DNA of 64,000 nucleotides. Source: Anaerolineae bacterium (GTDB taxonomy: Bacteria > Chloroflexota > Anaerolineae > Anaerolineales > Anaerolineaceae). The position numbers and the translations under genes were made by a program. The notes below the pieces were generated by a model. It saw only the letters and a program-made list of their open reading frames with translations. It searched no databases and was not told the origin of the DNA. Location of the stretch: NCBI GenBank assembly GCA_013314735.1, contig JABUFD010000002.1, positions 620,001 through 684,000 of the forward strand, in the 5' to 3' direction. This document shows, piece after piece, positions 28,125 to 36,916 of the stretch (position 1 is the first letter of the stretch; the number at the start of each line of letters is the position of its first letter).

Positions 28125-30505
28125 GCGCATCACGGCGGGTGTGGGTTGCGGCGCAGCCTCCGGCGGACGTGCCGGCGGAACTGCTCGATTTCTTTGCGGG
28201 CGATGCCCTGCTGGCAGGATTGCTGGCGCGGCGCGGCATTGCCACCGCCGAAGCCGCGCGTGCCTTCCTGTACCCGGATGCCTACATTCCCACCCCGCCC
28301 GAGGAATTGCCCGAGCTGGACCTTGCCGTGGAGCGCATCCTGCGCGCGTTGGACGATGAGGAGCGGATTGGCATCTGGGGGGATTTCGATGTCGATGGGC
28401 AGACCTCGACCAGTTTGCTGGTAGGCGCGTTGCAGCAATTGGGCGCGGATGTGGTGTTTCACATCCCGCTGCGGCGTGAGGAGAACCACGGCGTGCGCCT
28501 GCCGTTTTTGGAGCGCTTCATCGAAGAGGAGCATCCGGCCCTGATCATCACCTGCGATACCGGCATCAGCGCGCATGATGCCGCTGCCTATGCCGATGCG
28601 CGCCGCGTGGATTGGATCATCACTGACCATCATGCCCTGCCGCGCGGCGGCCTGCCGATGGGGATCGCGCGTATCAATCCGCAGCGCACCCCGCCCGGGC
28701 ACCCCCTGCATGGGCTGACCGGTGTGGGCACCGCTTACAAACTGATCGAAGCGGTGTGCAGCGCGCTGGGGCAGCCGGAAATCGCTGAAGCCCAGCTGGA
28801 CCTGGTGGCGCTGGGGACGATCGCGGATGTGGGCGAGCTGAGCGGCGAGAACCGCTACCTGGTGCAGCGCGGGATGGAAGTGCTGCGGCGCAATGCCCGG
28901 ACCGGGCTGAAGGCATTGATGGCGGGGGCGCGGGTCAACCCGGCCGCACTCAACGGCGACCACATCGGTTTTTCACTGGCACCGCGCATGAACGCCCTCG
29001 GGCGGCTGGATGATGCCGGGCGCATGGTGGAATTGATGACCACGGTCAATGAAGCCCGTGCCAGCCAGATGGCGCTGTACCTGGAAGGCCTGAACACCCT
29101 GCGCAAGGAACGCCAGGAATCGATCCGGCGTGAGGTGTTTGAACTGGCTGAGAACAATCCCGCCTGGCTGGAGTTCAACGTGATCATCCTCCACAAGCCG
29201 GATTGGGAAGGCGGGGTGGTGGGGATTGTGGCGAATGCGCTGGTGGAAGCCTATGGCAAGCCCGTGGTACTGCTGACCGGCGACCGCGACGGGGTGTGCG
29301 GCGGGTCGGCGCGTTCGATCGAGGGGATATCGCTGATCGATGCCATTAACCACAACCATGACCTGCTGATCAACGGCGGGGGACACGCGATGGCGGCCGG
29401 GGTTTCACTGCGCATCGCGGATATCGAGGCCTTTCGCCAGGGGATGCACCGCGCGGTGGCGCTGCAGGCGCCGCAGGGATTGCCGCCGCTGACGCTGGAG
29501 GTGGAATGCGAACTGCCGCTGGCGCAGGCGCACCTGCCGTTCGCGGAATCGTTGGAACGCCTGGCGCCGTTCGGCGCGGGCAATCCCCGACCGGTGTTTT
29601 TTACCAGCGATGTGTCACTGCGCTCCGCCCTGCTGTTCGGGCGCGAGGAAAACCACCGCAAGTTGTTCGTGGCCGATGCCGAAGATAACCTGCTGGAGCT
29701 GATCTGGTGGAAGAGCGCGGAGGAGGAATTGCCCGAGGGGCGCTTCGATGTTGCCTATACCCTGCACCCGGTGACCAGCGGCGGGCAGAATGGGCTGGAA
29801 GCGCTGTGGGTGGCCTACCGCCAGCGTGAAGCCCAGCGCCCGGCCGTGGTGGAACGGCCGCCGCTGGCCGTGGAAGATTGGCGTTCGCTTTCTGTGGGGG
29901 AGGTAGCAGTACGTGCCCCAGGCCTTGTGCAGGGCCGTGTTGAAGGGCAGTTGGGGGGAGAATCTCCGCTTGACCGAAGCATTGCCTATCACGAAGGCCC
30001 CGGCGCGGCACTGGCCGGGGGGGCGAATCGCCTGGAATTGCGCCCGGCGGAAACCCTTCTGCTGTACAGTATCCCGCCATCGGCGGCGGTGCTGCACTCA
30101 CTGCTGGAAACGGTGCAGCCGCGGCAGCTGGTGCTGGTGTGCCAGGGCGGCGGCGAACTCGATCGTCCCCAGGCACTGCTGACACACCTCGGCGGGATGG
30201 TCAAGTATGCCCTCAATCGTGACGGGCGGCTGCCCCTCACCCGCCTGGCGGCGGCCACCGGCCAGCGGGAAGCCGTGATTGCCAAAGCAATCGAGGTGCT
30301 GTGCGCCATGGGCCAGTGCCGCGTGACGGAAGAAGATGAGATCGCCCTGCGGGTGAGTGCCGCCGGCGCCGCCCCCGAACCTGCCCTGCAGGCAGCCCTG
30401 CTGCGTGAATTGGCATACCTGCTGGAGGAAACCCGTGCCTTCCGTAATTACCTGCGCGGTGCGGCGCCTGACTGGTTCCGCGGACTGGCAGAACACAGCC
30501 GTTGA
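28121..30505 (+). CDS. recJ: single-strand-specific DNA exonuclease RecJ
   Basis: 794 residues. DHH-family motifs: WGDFDVDGQTSTSLL near residue 88, LIITCDTGISAHDAA, and IITDHHALPRG near 168; the DHHA1 part has INGGGHAMAAGVSL near 420. RecJ degrades single strands 5' to 3' in recombination and base-excision repair. The protein is longer than the common 560-580 residues; the last 200 residues include a winged-helix-like stretch (RLPLTRLAAATGQREAVIAKA). Start is TTG 28121 overlapping the upstream stop. It completes a four-gene DNA-end-processing run. Confidence 0.9.
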   Translation: MSASRRVWVAAQPPADVPAELLDFFAGDALLAGLLARRGIATAEAARAFLYPDAYIPTPPEELPELDLAVERILRALDDEERIGIWGDFDVDGQTSTSLLVGALQQLGADVVFHIPLRREENHGVRLPFLERFIEEEHPALIITCDTGISAHDAAAYADARRVDWIITDHHALPRGGLPMGIARINPQRTPPGHPLHGLTGVGTAYKLIEAVCSALGQPEIAEAQLDLVALGTIADVGELSGENRYLVQRGMEVLRRNARTGLKALMAGARVNPAALNGDHIGFSLAPRMNALGRLDDAGRMVELMTTVNEARASQMALYLEGLNTLRKERQESIRREVFELAENNPAWLEFNVIILHKPDWEGGVVGIVANALVEAYGKPVVLLTGDRDGVCGGSARSIEGISLIDAINHNHDLLINGGGHAMAAGVSLRIADIEAFRQGMHRAVALQAPQGLPPLTLEVECELPLAQAHLPFAESLERLAPFGAGNPRPVFFTSDVSLRSALLFGREENHRKLFVADAEDNLLELIWWKSAEEELPEGRFDVAYTLHPVTSGGQNGLEALWVAYRQREAQRPAVVERPPLAVEDWRSLSVGEVAVRAPGLVQGRVEGQLGGESPLDRSIAYHEGPGAALAGGANRLELRPAETLLLYSIPPSAAVLHSLLETVQPRQLVLVCQGGGELDRPQALLTHLGGMVKYALNRDGRLPLTRLAAATGQREAVIAKAIEVLCAMGQCRVTEEDEIALRVSAAGAAPEPALQAALLRELAYLLEETRAFRNYLRGAAPDWFRGLAEHSR

Positions 30506-30510
30506 GAAGT

Positions 30511-30745
30511 AATGAACCACGGATAACGCGAATCTGCGCGAATAAAAAAATTAAAAATTTGTTTTGATCCGCGTCAATCTGTGTTATCCGTGGTTAACAA
30601 AAAATCCAAACCACAGATAACGCGAATCTCCACGGATAAAAAAAGAAATACAAATACTCCGTGCCTATCCATGCGGATCTGCGCGATCTGTGGTTGATAA
30701 AAATGGAACCACGGATTACGCGAATCTGCGCGGATCAAAAGTGAC
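30511..30745. repeat. dispersed inverted-repeat block A
   Basis: Two hairpin units and one half unit. Each half reads like AACCACGGATAACGCGAAT followed by CTGCGCGGAT, and its complement closes the hairpin about 80-105 bp later. The copies differ at several bases, so this is an old, diverged family. It fills the gap between recJ and proC, which are convergent. Confidence 0.8.
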
Positions 30746-30747
30746 GG

Positions 30748-31590
30748 CTATTTTTCCGGGTTGTGCACCATCTTGCCCTGGCCCAGTTCCACCGAGCGTT
30801 CGTAGGCGGCCCAGATGGCGCGCGAGATGGCGGTGCGGAAACCGGCTTTTTCGAGGTAATACAGCGCGGCGGTGGTGGTGCCGCCGGGGGAGGTGACATC
30901 GTTGCGCATTTTGGCGGGGTGTTCCTTCATCGTGTCAAAATATTCCACCGAGCCGCGCACGGTCTGCACCACCAGTTGTTCCGCCACGTTGCGCGGAAAG
31001 CCGAGGTGCACGCCGGCATCGATCATCGCCTCCATGAACAGGTACACGTAGGCCGGGCCGGAGCCGGAAAGCGCGGTGGCCATGTCGAGGAAGTTTTCCT
31101 CCTGCACCTGCACTTCGACCCCGAACGCCTGCAAAATGCTGCGCGCCAGTGCCATTTGCTCCTCGCTGACGGCATCGGTTGCGGTCCATACCGTGATCCC
31201 CTGGCCGATCTGGGCCGGGGTGTTGGGCATGGTGCGGATGATGCAGCCGTGGCGCAGGCCGCTGCTGAGGCGTGCCAGGGTGGCGCCCGCCACGATCGAG
31301 ATCACCAGGGTGCTGGCGGGCAGGCTGCCTTCCAGTTCCTGCAGCACTGCCCCGATGTGCTGGGGTTTGACACACAGCATCACCACGTCTGCGCCCGCGA
31401 CGGCGGCGCGGTTGTCGGTGAGGGTTGTCACACCGTAGGTATTGGACAGGTCGTGCAGGCGGCCCTCATGCTTGTCGGCGGCGCGCACATGGTCGGGAGT
31501 GGTCAACCCCTGCCGGATGATGCCGGCCAGGATCGCGCTGCCCATGTTGCCGGTGCCGATGATGGTGATGGTCTTGCCTGAATCGTTCAT
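30748..31590 (-). CDS. proC: pyrroline-5-carboxylate reductase
   Basis: 280 residues. N-terminal Rossmann motif IIGTGNMGSAILAGI binds NAD(P)H. MLCVKPQHIGAVL and IIRTMPNTPAQIGQGITVW are family hallmarks, and DVTSPGGTTTAALYYLEKAG is the signature of ProC. It reduces pyrroline-5-carboxylate to proline, the last step of proline synthesis, in the cytoplasm. Length is normal. GAGGAGAG lies before ATG 31590 and a -10 (TATAAT, minus strand) near 31622. It is monocistronic. Confidence 0.95.
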   Translation of the reverse strand: MNDSGKTITIIGTGNMGSAILAGIIRQGLTTPDHVRAADKHEGRLHDLSNTYGVTTLTDNRAAVAGADVVMLCVKPQHIGAVLQELEGSLPASTLVISIVAGATLARLSSGLRHGCIIRTMPNTPAQIGQGITVWTATDAVSEEQMALARSILQAFGVEVQVQEENFLDMATALSGSGPAYVYLFMEAMIDAGVHLGFPRNVAEQLVVQTVRGSVEYFDTMKEHPAKMRNDVTSPGGTTTAALYYLEKAGFRTAISRAIWAAYERSVELGQGKMVHNPEK

Positions 31591-31827
31591 GGAAAACTCT
31601 CCTCGCTGCGGATGAAGTTGATTATACCTGATTGTTCCACTCCCCTGCGATCGCTGTGGAATGTCTTTTCAACCCCGGTAAGACACGAATCGCAAAATTT
31701 CCGCCCATACACGCAAAAATACATATTTTGTTATCTGCTTTTTCTCCGTGGGGATTCACGCGAAGGGAGAGACATCGGATGTCTGGGTTAATCTCAACCG
31801 CAGACAACAGGAATTTTCAGGGACTTC
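31591..31827. other. intergenic, no gene seen
   Basis: Upstream region of proC, with its likely promoter near 31620. The remainder shows only a decayed trace of the repeat family (AACCGCAGACAACAG near 31797). Confidence 0.4.
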
Positions 31828-32097
31828 TTATCCGTGTAGATTCGCGCTATCCGCGGTTTGTTTCTTTATTAACCGCGGATAACACAGATTGACGCGGATC
31901 AATACGAATTTTTTCTATATTTTTATCCGTGTAGATTCGCGTTATCCGCGGTTTGCTTTTTTATTAACCACGGATAACACAGATTGACGCGGATCAATAC
32001 GAATTTTTTCTATATTTTTATCCGTGTAGATTCGCGTTATCCGCGGTTAACTTTTTTTTATCAACCACGGATCACTAAGATTAACGCGGATACACAA
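31828..32097. repeat. dispersed inverted-repeat block B with 95-bp tandem duplication
   Basis: Same family as block A. Bases 31877-31953 and 31972-32048 are identical by eye over 77 bp with a 95-bp period, each holding AACC(G/A)CGGATAAC, a T-rich centre and ATCCGTGTAGATTCGCG followed by TTATCCGCGGTT. A partial third copy precedes and a half copy follows. The identity implies a recent duplication. Confidence 0.85.
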
Positions 32098-32104
32098 ATA
32101 ATTT

Positions 32105-32539
32105 TTATTTGAGTTGAGTGGTTTGATCCGTGATTCTTTTCTGGCGGCTGGTTTGTGTCAATACCATTCTCTTCCATTCGAGTTTGTCGCTGCTGCCAAA
32201 ATTAATCAGCAGTCCCAGCTGGCGATGAGACGCTTTCAGGTAGTTGAGTAACTGGGCTTCTTCATTCCTACCCAGTTGATGGATCGCTTTTAACTCAAGA
32301 ATGATATGCCCATAGGCTATCATGTCAGCACAAAATACCTTTGTCAGCGGCGTACCTTTGTAATCAATCGGCAGGTCGACCTGATGGGCAAAAGGAATCT
32401 TGCGCAGTTGCAATTCAATCATCAAGGCTTCTTCGTACACACTCTCCAGGAACCCGTTTCCGAGTGCATTGTAAACCTCCAACGCCGCGCCAATGATGGA
32501 ATAGGTTTGTTCTTTGTAGAGTAATGATTGTGCATTCAT
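32105..32539 (-). CDS. GxxExxY family protein
   Basis: 144 residues from ATG 32539, which has AGGAGGG upstream. ALGNGFLESVYEEAL contains the family motif G-x-x-E-x-x-Y, followed by FAHQVDLPIDYKGTPL, FCADMIAYGHIILELKAI and QLLNYLKASHRQLGLLINFG. The Asp...Glu-x-Lys arrangement resembles PD-(D/E)XK nucleases, but no activity is established for this family as far as I know. The gene sits alone between two blocks of the dispersed repeat, and its composition is A/T-richer than the surroundings, so it may travel with the repeats (inference). Confidence 0.88.
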   Translation of the reverse strand: MNAQSLLYKEQTYSIIGAALEVYNALGNGFLESVYEEALMIELQLRKIPFAHQVDLPIDYKGTPLTKVFCADMIAYGHIILELKAIHQLGRNEEAQLLNYLKASHRQLGLLINFGSSDKLEWKRMVLTQTSRQKRITDQTTQLK

Positions 32540-32645
32540 GGCAACCCTCCTGCAATGAATTCGCGAACCCTGTTGATATTCCACAGGAGGTGTGCAACGA
32601 TGTGGGCTGTTTTGATATGCCATATATCCATTAAAATATTGATTG

Positions 32646-32836
32646 ATCAACCGCGGATCATACAGATTGGCGCGGATGGAAATGGATTTTGTTTTTATGC
32701 TTTTATCCGCGCAGATTCGCGTGATCCGTGGTTTGTTTTTTTATTAACCGCGGATCACATAGATTGACGCGAATACACACGGAATTTTTTATCTATCCTT
32801 TATCTGCGTAGATTCGCGTGATCCGCGGTTAATTTG
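32646..32836. repeat. dispersed inverted-repeat block C
   Basis: Two hairpin units of the same family (AACCGCGGATCA...TGATCCGTGGTT and AACCGCGGATCACAT...TGATCCGCGGTT), using GGATCA in place of GGATAAC. They lie directly upstream of the GH13 promoter. With the GxxExxY promoter side (32540-32645), nothing else is seen in this gap. Confidence 0.8.
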
Positions 32837-32868
32837 TTGTATCAGCTGCTTGCATCGCAGTATTTCCC

Positions 32869-32897
32869 TTGCAATTCTGCTGTTCTTTTTTTACAAT
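32869..32897 (+). promoter_or_regulatory. predicted promoter of the GH13 gene
   Basis: TTGCAA at 32869-32874 and TACAAT at 32892-32897 with a 17-bp spacer, 45 bp before the start. Confidence 0.5.
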
Positions 32898-32941
32898 CAA
32901 TTTGTACCCATATCCTGATGAATACCAACCGGAGGAACCCC

Positions 32942-34276
32942 ATGGCAAAAGATACCTGTGCCAGTTTGAACAACATCACCATCTACCAGGTGTACGTGCG
33001 CAACCACGGCCCCAACGGCACCTTTGCCGATGTCCTGGCCGATCTCGACCGCATCCAGTCGATGGGCGTGGATGTGGTGTACTTCATGCCGATCCATCCC
33101 ATCGGGCAATTGAACAAAAAGGGTTCGCTGGGCTGCCCGTACTCGATCCGCGATTTCCGCGCCGTCAACCCTGAATACGGCAGCGAAGCCGATTTCAAAG
33201 CCCTGGTCGAGGCGATCCATGCCCGCGGGATGAAGGTGATGATCGATGTGGTCTACAACCACACCGCCCACGACGCGCGCTACATCGACGAACACCCCGA
33301 CTGGTACAACGTGGATGCCGCCGGCAAACCCTTCACCACCGTGCCCGTCTGGAGCGATATCATCGACCTCAAGCACCCCAACGAGGAACTGTGGGAGTAC
33401 CTGGTGGGGTCGCTGGTGCACTGGGTGCAATTCGGCGTGGATGGTTTCCGCTGTGACGTGGCATCGCTGGTGCCGATGGACTTCTGGCTGCGCGCCCGTG
33501 CCGCCTGTGCTGCCGTCAACCCACATACGATGTGGCTGGCGGAAAGCGTGCATCTGAACTTTGTGCGTGAACGCCGCCGGGACGGCCTGCGCGCGGTTTC
33601 CGATAGCGAGGTCTACCAGGCTTTTGACATGTGCTACGACTACGACATCTGGCCCGTGTTTGGCGCGGCAGTGGCCGGTACCATGCCACTCACCCGCTAC
33701 ATTGAAATGCTCCAGCTGCAGGACAGCATCTACCCCGGCAATTTCATCAAAATGCGCTGCGTGGAGAACCACGACCAGGTGCGCATCCAGCAGCTGGCCG
33801 GCAACCCGCACGCCGCCCTGGCATGGACCGCGCTGGCGGCCTTCAACCGCGGCCCGTTCTTCATTTACGCCGGGCAGGAATCCGCCGCGCGCCACACCCC
33901 TTCGCTGTTCGATGTTGACAAAGTGGCATGGGGAACGTACGAGCTGCAGGAGACCCTCACGCGGATGGCCGCGCTGAAGCAGGAGCCCGCCCTCACCAAC
34001 GGGAAACTGACCTTCCTGGCCGCCGAGCCGGCGATCCAGGCCGCCTGGGAAAACGGCGCCGACAGCCTGTACGGCGTGTTCAACCCGCGCGGCGCAACGG
34101 GCGCGGCGGCGGTGCAGCTGCCGGACGGCGAGTACCCCGACCTGCTCAACGGCGGGAGCGCCGCGGTGCGCGGCGGCAAGCTGGCGCTGCCGGCGGCCGC
34201 CTGCATCCTGCGCGCCGCGTTGGCGCAGCCCCTGCGGGAATTCGTCAGCCCGTTGATGCATTCGGAGATCCATTAA
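32942..34276 (+). CDS. alpha-amylase family (GH13) protein, short form
   Basis: 444 residues from ATG 32942 with GGAGG upstream. The (beta/alpha)8 barrel motifs are MIDVVYNHTAHDA (region I), VDGFRCDVASLVP (region II, nucleophile Asp), MWLAESVH (region III, acid/base Glu) and RCVENHDQVRI (region IV, Asp). A short C-terminal beta domain follows. No signal peptide, so it is intracellular and probably acts on imported malto-oligosaccharides or glycogen. It is shorter than typical amylases and lacks carbohydrate-binding modules. Confidence 0.9.
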   Translation: MAKDTCASLNNITIYQVYVRNHGPNGTFADVLADLDRIQSMGVDVVYFMPIHPIGQLNKKGSLGCPYSIRDFRAVNPEYGSEADFKALVEAIHARGMKVMIDVVYNHTAHDARYIDEHPDWYNVDAAGKPFTTVPVWSDIIDLKHPNEELWEYLVGSLVHWVQFGVDGFRCDVASLVPMDFWLRARAACAAVNPHTMWLAESVHLNFVRERRRDGLRAVSDSEVYQAFDMCYDYDIWPVFGAAVAGTMPLTRYIEMLQLQDSIYPGNFIKMRCVENHDQVRIQQLAGNPHAALAWTALAAFNRGPFFIYAGQESAARHTPSLFDVDKVAWGTYELQETLTRMAALKQEPALTNGKLTFLAAEPAIQAAWENGADSLYGVFNPRGATGAAAVQLPDGEYPDLLNGGSAAVRGGKLALPAAACILRAALAQPLREFVSPLMHSEIH

Positions 34277-34564
34277 TTTCCCGATCCATGCGGTTTTTCC
34301 CTGAACCGGCTTGCCTTTTTGGGGCAACCTGCCGTATAATACAGAAGGGGATGGGAGTGAAAAACCGCCCGTTGCATCCACCGTTAAAAAAAGGCCCAAA
34401 AAACGCCCCATTTTTCGAGGTGGATGCAGGAACCTTAACAAAGGGGAAACCCGGCGCCGCGCGCGGCAAAAAGAAGGAGACCAAACCCCAAACGACACCT
34501 TTTTGACCTGCTGTGTGGGAAATCCTTGTGCCACCCGCAGCTGCCGTGGGAACCCAAAAGAGGA
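34277..34564 (+). promoter_or_regulatory. CRISPR leader region
   Basis: Non-coding DNA before the first repeat. TTGCCT (34311-34316) and TATAAT (34335-34340), 18 bp apart, could drive the array. TGCATCCACC (34373-34382) and GGTGGATGCA (34419-34428) form a perfect 10-bp stem around a purine-rich 36-nt loop. A GC palindrome-like run (GGCGCCGCGCGCGGC) lies near 34452. Leader polarity is inferred from repeat decay at the other end. Confidence 0.5.
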
Positions 34565-35688
34565 GTCAGAAACAATAAACCCCCGTTTAGGGGATTAAGA
34601 CCAACATGCCGGGGGTGGAGTGATGAGCAAACACAGGCCATACGTCAGAAACAATAAACCCCCGTTTAGGGGATTAAGACTTTTTCAAACATTTCTTTTC
34701 CTTTCACAATCGCCTTTATAGTCAGAAACAATAAACCCCCGTTTAGGGGATTAAGACGTTCTTGTCGACGTTGGGCGTGTGCACCCACGACGTCCAGTCA
34801 GAAACAATAAACCCCCGTTTAGGGGATTAAGACCTGACCCGCACAGAAGCTGTCCGTTATCAGCCACAAAGTTCTGGGTCAGAAACAATAAACCCCCGTT
34901 TAGGGGATTAAGACGCATTGCGCTACGAGAGTGCAAACTTCGAAAAATTTCTTGTCAGAAACAATAAACCCCCGTTTAGGGGATTAAGACTCTCATTATC
35001 CTCCATAAAGGATAAGTGATACAGAACTTCGTCAGAAACAATAAACCCCCGTTTAGGGGATTAAGACCAAAGCAAGCGATTCTTGGCCTGAAATAACGGG
35101 AGGTAGCGTCAGAAACAATAAACCCCCGTTTAGGGGATTAAGACTCACGTTGTTGGTGATGACTTATTATTGAATAAGCATTTGTCAGAAACAATAAACC
35201 CCCGTTTAGGGGATTAAGACGCACCTGCCTGCCACAGCGAGCGATAATGCCTCCGGCACTCGTCAGAAACAATAAACCCCCGTTTAGGGGATTAAGACCT
35301 TGCCTTAATAGCGTTGTCAAGCAATTGAAAACATTTTGTCAGAAACAATAAACCCCCGTTTAGGGGATTAAGACATCAAGCTTGCTTAAGGCTTGTAGTA
35401 GTTTATACCTTGCGCGCGTCAGAAACAATAAACCCCCGTTTAGGGGATTAAGACAGCCACTCGTAAAATTTGGGGTCATGCATAAACGAGGCATGTCAGA
35501 AACAATAAACCCCCGTTTAGGGGATTAAGACGGCTCCTGCCTCTTCTTGTTGATTGTTAGGTAATACATTTGGGTCAGAAACAATAAACCCCCGTTTAGG
35601 GGATTAAGACCCGAACATACCACTCTTGCACCCAAGCCGGTGCCAGAGATGGTCAGAAACAATACAACCCCATTCAGGGGATTCGACA
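34565..35688 (+). CRISPR. CRISPR array, 15 repeats of 37 bp and 14 spacers
   Basis: Repeats begin at 34565, 34644, 34721, 34797, 34878, 34954, 35031, 35108, 35184, 35262, 35338, 35418, 35495, 35574 and 35652. The first 14 look identical: they open GTCAGAAACAAT, hold the core CCCCGTTTAGGGG and end ATTAAGAC. The fifteenth is decayed (ATACAACCCC, ATTCAGGGG, ATTCGACA), marking the trailer end. Spacers are 39-44 bp. If transcribed rightward, ATTAAGAC would be the 8-nt 5' handle, close to the ATTGAAAC handle of many type I and III systems. Long spacers with a 37-bp repeat suggest type III or I-D (inference). No cas gene lies in the window, so proteins must come from elsewhere. Confidence 0.97.
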
Positions 35689-35975
35689 GGCAAATACACC
35701 CCTCGACAGCACTTCGACAGGCTCAGTGTAAAGCTCGGGGTGCGTGGATGGCGTTAAAACCATCCGCCACCGTTCAGCGGGTGGATGTGTACTGCTGCCG
35801 CCCCTTGCGCTCCCAGGGGGCCATTCGCGGTTTTTTTTGCGCAACAATCGCCGGCAACCTCTGGTCAGAACCCCAATAGTTTGATATAACAGAAGCAGAT
35901 GCGGCCGGTGCCGTTCCATCACCGCGGCAGGCTGCACCACCCTGTGAGGAAGGCATACAGAAAGGCGTACATCCT
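35689..35975. other. intergenic after the CRISPR array, contains a dispersed repeat
   Basis: Bases 35708-35741 hold ACTTCGACAGGCTCAGTG plus AAGCTCGGGG, a common intergenic repeat type in environmental genomes. A T8 tract at about 35831-35838 (GCGGTTTTTTTTGCGC) may end transcripts from the array. No gene seen. Confidence 0.4.
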
Positions 35976-36815
35976 GTGGCAGAATTCAGGCCGGTTGTTT
36001 TGATGACGGATTTTGGCGAGGAGGACGGCTACGTGGGCATCATGAAAGGCGTCATCCAGGGCATCGCTCCCGGGGCGGTGATGATCGACCTCAGCCACGG
36101 CATCCCGCCGCAGGATGTATTGGCGGGCGCGCTCACCCTGCAGCGCGCGGTGGAATACTTCCCGCCCGAAAGCGTGTTCGTGTGCGTGGTGGACCCCGGC
36201 GTGGGCACCCGGCGCCGTTCGATCGCCGCCCGCCTCGGCCGGCAGTACTACGTCGGCCCGGATAACGGCCTGCTGACGCTATGGCTGGAGCAGGCGGAAA
36301 AACAGCGCCTGCCGGTGGCGATGGTCGAACTCGACCGTCCGCACATGTGGCGCGATGCCATTTCCAACAGCTTCCACGGCCGTGATATCTATGCCCCCTG
36401 CGCGGCGCACCTCGCCCGTGGTATGGCACTGGCAGACCTCGGCAGCCCGATCCAGGATCCGATCTGCCTCGACATTCCCCAACCTGCCCCGACCAACCGC
36501 GGCTGGAGCGGGATGATCCTGCACGTGGACCATTTCGGCAACCTCGCCACCAACATCGAGCGCAAGCACCTGGTGGCATTTGCCGCGGACATCAACCTGG
36601 GCATCCCGGATGTGCTGGTGCGCTACGGCGAATACACCATCAACGGCATCAGCGCCACCTTCGGTGAAGCCCGTCCCGGCACCCTGACCGCGATCATCGA
36701 CAGCGCCGGCCGCCTCAGCCTGGCGCTGGTCAACGGCAACGCGCGCGACTACCTCGGCGCCGAGATCGGCGACATGGTGCATGTGCTGCGTGAATTGGAT
36801 GAAAGCGATGTTTAA
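35976..36815 (+). CDS. SAM hydroxide adenosyltransferase (DUF62)
   Basis: 279 residues of the family that splits S-adenosylmethionine with water into adenosine and methionine. Motifs are LMTDFGEEDGYVGIMKG at the N-terminus (catalytic Asp), IDLSHGIPPQDVLAGA, VCVVDPGVGTRRR, YVGPDNGLLT, SFHGRDIYAPCAAHLA and HVDHFGNLATNI. It is cytoplasmic. Start is GTG 35976 with a weak ribosome site. About 100 bp downstream begins a full ECF transporter operon on the same strand, so the enzyme may handle a product related to the transported compound (inference). Confidence 0.93.
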   Translation: MAEFRPVVLMTDFGEEDGYVGIMKGVIQGIAPGAVMIDLSHGIPPQDVLAGALTLQRAVEYFPPESVFVCVVDPGVGTRRRSIAARLGRQYYVGPDNGLLTLWLEQAEKQRLPVAMVELDRPHMWRDAISNSFHGRDIYAPCAAHLARGMALADLGSPIQDPICLDIPQPAPTNRGWSGMILHVDHFGNLATNIERKHLVAFAADINLGIPDVLVRYGEYTINGISATFGEARPGTLTAIIDSAGRLSLALVNGNARDYLGAEIGDMVHVLRELDESDV

Positions 36816-36916
36816 CCCGGCCTACTGGCATACAACGCACGCCGCGGCGTGATGGTTAAGCGGTATACGCCGGTTGATCACCGCCCGGTAAGGCCCTCAA
36901 TCCCCAAAGGAGTATC

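Noticed and set aside
32897-34534. 545-codon minus-strand frame
   Set aside because: Antisense of the GH13 gene, which holds all four catalytic regions; the open reverse frame is an effect of high GC.
34751-35320. Short frames translating as repeated LNPLNGGLLFLT or NNKPPFRGLR
   Set aside because: They are translations of the CRISPR repeats, not genes.
35862-35885. GTCAGAACCCCAATAG, resembling the start of the CRISPR repeat
   Set aside because: Only about 14 of 37 bases can be matched with gaps and it is not at a regular spacing; not counted as a repeat.
35640-35940. Short frames after the CRISPR array
   Set aside because: They run through the dispersed ACTTCGACAGGCTCAG repeat and have no ribosome site or family.
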